NCBI GenBank assembly: GCA_030762175.1
Contig: CM060841.1
Span: 14,113,001-14,177,000, forward strand
Reading direction: 5' to 3'
Source: Metallyticus violacea
Taxonomy: Eukaryota > Arthropoda > Insecta > Mantodea > Metallyticidae
DNA length: 64,000 bases
The notes below the pieces were generated by a model, which saw only the letters and a list, made by a program, of their open reading frames with translations, made no database searches and had not been told where the DNA came from. Below are positions 57,981-64,000 of this stretch, one piece after another (the stretch's first letter is position 1; every line of letters starts with the position of its first letter). Both the position numbers and the translations under genes were made by a program.

Positions 57981-58771
57981 TAGAAGCCTAGTGCTACTTT
58001 CCATACATCCTTCTTTGTTTTGTTTTTTAATGAACTGACGTCTCAGAGCTGCTATTTTCTAGTAACTTTATGGATGATTCTACTGGTTGTTCCTTTCTCC
58101 ACTTTGAATATACTTCATAACTATTTGGAAGTTCCCTGTCGCATAGACCCCTAAAGTTAAAAGTATCATGAACATCGAATTCAAAGCATGATTTTGCTTA
58201 GTTTGTGATTGTAATCAAGGACATAGTATCTGTTTCAGTTGCTAAGTGAAATTGCATTTTGAATATTTTGCAATTCAGTCCTAGGAACAGATTATTTCTC
58301 TCATGAAATACAAAAGGAGCATGGTAAAATTCATCTTTGGATGAGATGTCAGAATAATCAGAAATTTGTAAAGAAATATGTACAATATACTGCTTGTAAG
58401 GTTAGCCTAACATAACTTACAGTTGAAAGCAACTCTATGGGAATGGTAAATGAAACATTGAAGAATCTTTATATATATATATATATGAAATTAAAATATA
58501 TGTAATTAACCATTTTATTTATAAATGAAGCTGTTAAGCTTGTTAAGCTTGTACTCTGAGAAACGTTTATTTAACAATTACTAAACTTTAGTTATTGCTT
58601 TAACTTGCAAAATTTCATGAATTAGATTTAATTTGAGGTTAAGATGAAATAATCTTAGATTAGTGTTTATACAACCAAAATTTCCAAGCGGTAACTGATA
58701 AGTGATAACTGATGGTTAATTATGTGCCCTAAGCTCAAACTCTTTATACAACTGACCGTAAATGTTTCATT

Positions 58772-58900
58772 TTAGAATGTATTAAATATATTCACATTAA
58801 CCCCACTTACTCAACAGCTGATGATGAGAGCAATTGTCTCCGAAACATGTTCTAATGTTTTGTAAGTGAAGTTACTGTAAACATATTTAATACATTCTAA
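58772..58900 (+). ncRNA. Candidate hammerhead ribozyme / Penelope-like tail (copy e)
   Basis: A 39-nt inverted repeat (58,772-58,810 with 58,862-58,900, 34 of 39 paired by hand) surrounds a hammerhead-like core. The CTGATGA box is at 58,818-58,824; stem II GAGA 58,826-58,829 with TCTC 58,837-58,840; the GAAAC box starts at 58,842. Stem III ACAT 58,845-58,848 pairs with ATGT 58,855-58,858. Stem I ACAG 58,814-58,817 pairs with TTGT 58,860-58,863 and CACTT with AAGTG beyond a bulge. The predicted cleavage is after T 58,859 (H17). A T/C mismatch at the base of stem II weakens it. Activity is inference. Confidence 0.45.
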
Positions 58901-59224
58901 TAGAATATATTACTACTCCATTGCCTTTATGTCATAAGTGCAATTTAATTAATCATTAAATGTTGTTTTTAATTTTGTTATTAAATTCATTCCCAGATGT
59001 TTATTTATTTTTTAGTTTTTTATTCTATTGGTTCCTGTGTATCTGGCATATTTAAATTGAATTGTTAGGGATAGAGGAGGACAGTTTGGTACTTCTGTTT
59101 TACTGAAGGACTGGCTGTTTGTGCCTACACCCTCATTAGACACACATCGGAGAAAAATATGAAATGAAGGAGAGTATTATGCAGTGAGGATTCTCAAGTG
59201 GTGAGGCACAAATGAGATGGTGGT

Positions 59225-59569
59225 CCCTAATATTGTTTCCAGATAGACCACTCCAATACTGGCAGAGCTCCTTCCCCCCTTCCCTCAGCCCCTCAGAAGT
59301 GCTGCTTCCTTACCAGATGGTGGAACATAAACCTTTCCAAAGTGCAAACTACCACACCAGCCCAACTCACCTGCTACTTTCAATTTTGTAACAACAAAAA
59401 GATGAAATGCGAGGGTGAAAAGGAAAGTTCGATCCCAGCATTTCTGAGTAACAGGGGAAGCCACAAAAAATTCATGGTCAGGATGACCAGCCCCAAGGGA
59501 TTTGTACCCTGGACCTCCAGAATGCAAGTATTAAGTGTTATTGCCTTAGCCATCCCTTTTGGTCTGTCA
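59225..59569 (-). repeat. Possible third tRNA-derived SINE (SINE-C)
   Basis: On the minus strand the sequence from 59,569 begins ACCAAAAGGGATGGCTAAGG (A-box-like GGCTAAGGC) and about 50 bp on has GGTACAAATCCC (B-box-like). The body then extends left to about 59,225. Only one copy is visible, so the family status rests on the tRNA-like head alone. Confidence 0.4.
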
Positions 59570-60384
59570 TAATTATTTGCATATGACCCCTTTCAACCCC
59601 ATTTTTATAACAAAAAATGGTATTTACTATTGTGATCATATGATGTGAATTCATATGTGATCATTCATTATGTGAAACCAGTTGATTATCTACAGAATAG
59701 TCATGAATATTAAAACTACCATCATGCACTATTATCAACTAAGATACACAGCAGTTGTATAGCATGTTCAGAAGGTTGCAATGCACTTACAAAAATGTTT
59801 AAAATTATATCTATAAAGGTCTGAATCTATGATTTAATTTGCAGGTACTTTATGCATGCATAAAAGGAGTTGCATATGAACTTCTGCTAGACAACCTGAA
59901 CAAAAATGATTTTGGTTGCAAACCCTTTCTGTATACCTGATTTTGAGATGTTTGTTATGTACACAGTTATTCATTTTTTAAAGTCATTCATGATCTGCCT
60001 GTTGCAATTCTTGCATTGCTGTTACTCTATGGAAACATATTCAATTTTTCTTAGACTGCTTTATATATTGTTGTAATATCCTCCTCTTGCTTTTAAGTGA
60101 GCAATGAGGGGCAATGATTGCACTGTATAGAGTCAGAACTTCTCTTTGTAAGTGGTGGTCTTCTACTTCATTCAATATCTAACCCTCAGCCTATCTCACA
60201 AAATTTCTCAATAAGTCTATGGGCTGCATTGTTATGAAGTACAAATATATTTGGGAATTTTTCAGAAAATTGCTACTGCACTATATCAGTGTATTTATTG
60301 CTTTGTCAAAAGATATTTTCAACAGAAAAATATAGGGTCATTCATTTAACCAAGCTTGCTTTTAGCAACACCATGGCTTCATGG

Positions 60385-60638
60385 GCCTTGTACAACCAAG
60401 TTCAAGCTGGCCAGGATCGGTGGATTTTTTCAGGTGTAAAAATCTCAAGTATGGCTTCCTTCAGAACGGAGGTAAAGCCATAGGTCCTGTGTCGTAGATT
60501 TACGGCACATGAAAGAACCTTAAGCCTGAAAGAAGAGGCCTCTGAGCAAAATTTGTTGACTTTATCACACCTTGAATTGAATGGAAAGCTGATGACCTGA
60601 GGTGTTAAAGAGCGTCCATAAATAAACCAATTCAACTC
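60385..60638 (+). repeat. SINE-A copy, 5' truncated, with target duplication
   Basis: Starts near the B box (AGTTCAAGCTGGCC), full body, and 3' end GAGCGTCCATAAATAAACCA. Flanked by ACCATGGCTTCATGG (60,370-60,384) and ACCATGGCTGCATGG (about 60,640-60,654), a 15-bp target-site duplication with one mismatch. Confidence 0.9.
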
Positions 60639-61330
60639 AACCATGGCTGCATGGACATATTCTTTCATGTAAGAGTTTTGAATTCTGTTTTGCCCAGTGG
60701 TGATTATTTTGCATATTAGTTCATCCATTAATGTGAAATCACACCTCATCACTGAATGGCACTAATACATGTTTATGTTGCTCCCAGTTGTGAACTTGAG
60801 AAACCAAATTTAAAACTGTATTCCCCTCAGCAGGTCCCTGTCCTTTAAGGCTTGCACTTCTGTTTTATTTGGCCAACATTTTCAATAATTATGTTGCTTT
60901 GTGTGCCAACCTATAGCTGACATCTGCTTTCTGTGCTAACTTAAGAGACTAGATTTTCATGATTAACGCTCTAATCCAGGATTGAAATGATGCTTTTCCT
61001 GTATAAAACCATTTCCTTTAATATTTATTTTTTGTTCCAGTTCCAATTCTATAGTTTTAAATATCTCAACTATTTTATTATCTATACATGCTCGAGGATA
61101 CAGAGCAGGTAATTCATGTTTTATAATGTTGCATGAAAACTCTTTGTTCTGTAATAAACTGCACAACTCACACACAATAGATGCTTCTCCACTGCCTTGT
61201 ACTTGGATACTAACCAAGCATACTAAACTTATTGCTATCCATTAATGTGAGCTGTGTGTGACCATTGAACTGCTCTTGCCTACAGCAAGCCCATTTAATC
61301 TGATGCACCATATATCCCCAATTTGAAGAG

Positions 61331-61608
61331 TTGGTCTTGGTGATATAGTGGTAACCATACTTTCCTCATTGACCCAAGATCGCAGGTTCAATCTTGGCCA
61401 GGATTGATGGATCTTTTTGGGCATAAAAATCTTAAGTATGGTTTCCTTCTTAAGGGAAGTAAGCCATATATTTACTACATGTAAAAGAATCTCAAGCTTG
61501 AAAGAAGAGGCCTCTGAGCAAAATTTATTGGCTGTTTCACGTCCCGTATTTAATGGGATGCTGATAACCTTAAAGAGCATCTACAAATAACCCAAATAAA
61601 TAAATCAG
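61331..61608 (+). repeat. SINE-A copy, near full length, CpG-decayed
   Basis: Head TTGGTCTTGGTGATATAGTG, B box AGGTTCAATCTTGG, GGCCTCTGAGCAAAATTTAT and 3' end AGAGCATCTACAAATAACCC. Many family CpGs read TG or CA here. Confidence 0.9.
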
Positions 61609-63311
61609 TTGGAAGAACCATTATGAGAAGAAGCTGGATTAATTACTGTTTAACTATTGAATAACTGGCCTTAAAACTATTTAATGTCATAGGACAATAG
61701 GACAATTAAATACAATAAAACATTACAAAGGAAAAAAAGATTTTATTGAACTGGAGACAGAAATGGGAATATACCTTTTGATACTTCAATGATGACAAAA
61801 GAAATCTACTTCTGTAGGCTAAGTACAATGCAACTTTCCAAATGCACTGCATTATTGGTATTACACATTACACCATATAAATGAAACAAAAATAGAGGTT
61901 TTTATTTGTGGGGCAGTTTGCCCCAGTAACTTCATTCATATTACTGAACGAAGCTGTATGGTGTTACTAGGTGCTCCATTGAATCATGAAGCATAAGTCT
62001 ATAAAGATAACATGGTGCAGCAGCTTTATTTCATAAGAATTTAATATGAAAAATTAAAAACATTTCTGGTTTTATTATCCTACCACTGCTTTCAGTTGAC
62101 TTGTTATTACTAATGCCATCAAAGCATCATTTTGCTACTGCTTTCATCATGCTCATGATGTAAATGCCATTTTCTTCACTCTGAAAGTTTCAGGGGGTCT
62201 AATATATGAATAAATACAATAATATATGCATTAATCATAATTTTTAATTAATATGCATTAATCATGTTTTTAATAAATGTTTAAATCACTAATAAGAAAG
62301 AACTGCCATGCTGCCACTCTACTTTGAAATTGAAATAAGTGTCAGCTGATCAAAAGTATGTCAATTTTACCTGATGGCAGTGTGTGTATGTCTGCATCTC
62401 TTACTTCACTAACATTGTACAAGAGCCATGGAGAAGCATTTTTTTCATGTGCCTTTATAAAATCTAAGTTTGTTACTTTTTTTAAGGAATGTTATGCTTT
62501 TCTTGCATGCTTTAATTTATTTCCTAATGCAGGGGATCAATGAGTGAATGGCTACATAAAATAAAGAAATATGTTGATTGTTAGAGCTACATATATATGC
62601 TTAATAATATTGACCATTTTGTTGCTTTGCCACTTTTAGTATGTAACATTAAACATCATAAGTTTGCTCATTTCTTTTGAAAAGAAATTATTAACAATAG
62701 CATACACTCATAGTATGTAATAAATGAGTAGTTGGCATTGCAGCAGCCTTGTGCTTCATCCGCAGTCTTGAGAAATTCCATTGGAAGGTTTATTTAATGG
62801 TACAAGAAAAAAGAATATTTTTCATTTAAACCCTATGGGTTAAACAGCTGTTTGAGAATAAGAATGTTACATTTGCTGTTTTTAGGCAACCATGTTTCAC
62901 ACAGAAGTTGTGCGTAGAAATGATAAGTGAGAGCAGAAAAGATCATTTCAATAGTTTGTGTGAATTAATTCTATTGTTTTGATTAGAGAATAAACTTGTC
63001 ATCTCATGGCAAAACCAATCATTTATTTCCAGGAACATTTCTTGAAATATTCCAAACTGCTAGTTTGTTCAGAAGAAAGTGTGTACTATTTGAGTTAATG
63101 TTTTAAAAGCATCTGGCCTATGTTGCAGAAAAAGTAATATGGTTATAATCATGCCTTGCCTAAAGCTGTTACACTGAATAAGCCTAACAAGAATTGTGTC
63201 TAAATGCATTAAGTAATCAAAATATTTTATAACCTCTCATAATTAGAGATGGGTCGCTGCCAAATTTTCTAAATGCTTTATGCCTATACATGTTTAGTCT
63301 TGATACTTTGA
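61609..63311. other. No gene recognised; almost CpG-free
   Basis: AT-rich. The 600 bp at 62,041-62,640 contain no CpG at all by hand count. The open frame at 62,358-62,543 is unrecognised. Confidence 0.5.
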
Positions 63312-63572
63312 CTGCCACAGGTGGCCGAGTTGTTAAGGTACAGACTCATGAGCGGGAAGGTCCGGAGTTCAAATCCCACCAGGACCATCCTTGCTGACTA
63401 AGGTTTTTTTCCAGGTTTTCCTCAGTCCTCATAAATGCCAGTGAAGTACAGGCCTGGTATGTATCCTGCCTTAAATCCTTTCCAATAATATCATTTCATC
63501 TCATGATAATCAGTGTTGCTGCCTGTGGTGCCTCAGTAGTAAAAACAGGCATTAAATGCTATTCATTTGGTA
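63312..63572 (+). repeat. SINE-B copy, near full length
   Basis: Plus-strand copy with head CTGCCACAGGTGGCCGAGTT, B box GAGTTCAAATCCCACC, shortened middle, and end CCTCAGTAGTAAAAACAGGC. Confidence 0.85.
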
Positions 63573-64000
63573 CTTGGATGCTTACATACTTTTATTAAAA
63601 AAATAAGAGTTTATAATTTATTATAAGTGGATTATTAATATATCAAACAAAAAAATCTGAATTTCTTTACTGACTGAGTTGGGTTGTTCAGTAAAACCAT
63701 TTAAGAACTGAAGTGACTTGTTTCATTAGGTTGCTAGTTTTGTAAGATTTTCACTTTGTTAAAATCTTTGTACAAATGCAGCAAATGGCACAGTTTACAC
63801 TAGAGATGAAACAATTCCTTTGCTACCAAGATATCAGCCTAAGCCTGATCCAAGCTAGGGTACATTTTGTCAGAGGGAGGGAGTTAAAATTATGACTGTA
63901 ATGCAGGAACCTGCTGCTAAACAAAGACAGAATGCTAGTCAGAAAATAACTCCTAACTTCACTTATATTATTCAAAATAAGTAGATTTTAAAACACGTTT
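63573..64000. other. No gene recognised
   Basis: AT-rich sequence to the window end; nothing identified. Confidence 0.5.

Noticed and set aside
1..64000. Integrated virus or bacterial transfer
   Set aside because: I found no viral structural or replication genes and no bacterial-type ORFs. RT-like sequences all fit non-LTR or Penelope-like elements.

Overview
This is eukaryotic, AT-rich DNA with large introns, many short retroelements and fossil DNA transposons. It is most likely from an insect with a large genome. The one host gene I recognise is an animal malectin, and the repeats are of arthropod type: mariner and other IS630/Tc1/mariner elements, hAT, Jockey-like LINE, Penelope-like elements and tRNA-derived SINEs. 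A cockroach, termite or other hemimetabolous insect would fit, but I cannot name the species from the sequence. There are no bacterial-style genes, operons or CRISPR arrays.

Layout. Positions 1-41.9 kb are gene-poor: fossil transposons, dispersed SINEs and simple repeats. The main items are a decayed repeat-family gene (1.2-2.1 kb), a mariner fossil (4.4-5.0 kb), an unclassified repeat present as two inverted copies (10.8-11.5 and 22.65-23.3 kb), a GC-rich segment with a possible minus-strand promoter (15.1-15.5 kb), a hAT fossil interrupted by a deleted IS630/Tc1/mariner copy (17.9-19.9 kb), a palindromic foldback element (28.5-29.3 kb), a mariner with both ends (33.0-34.3 kb), tandem arrays (35.2-36.6 kb), a large hAT fossil (37.0-39.8 kb) and the 3' part of a Jockey-like LINE (39.96-40.98 kb).

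Positions 41.9-55.5 kb hold an apparently intact malectin gene on the plus strand: four coding exons, all splice junctions canonical and in frame, 272 residues. Its introns carry SINEs, a head-to-head pair of Penelope-like fragments, a LINE fragment and a third Penelope-like fragment. Positions 55.5-64 kb hold the presumed 3' UTR, more SINEs, two further Penelope-like 3' tails (one foldable as a hammerhead ribozyme) and a decayed Myb/SANT-like coding fragment.

Two signals are not standard annotation. (1) CpG density drops sharply just inside malectin exon 1/intron 1 and stays low to the window end, as expected for germline-methylated transcribed DNA. (2) The Penelope-like tails share a CTGANGA...GAAAC core, and at 58,772-58,900 it folds with three stems and a 39-bp flanking inverted repeat. 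At least 11 SINEs of one tRNA-derived family (here SINE-A) and 8 of a second (SINE-B) are recognisable. All counts and alignments were made by eye.
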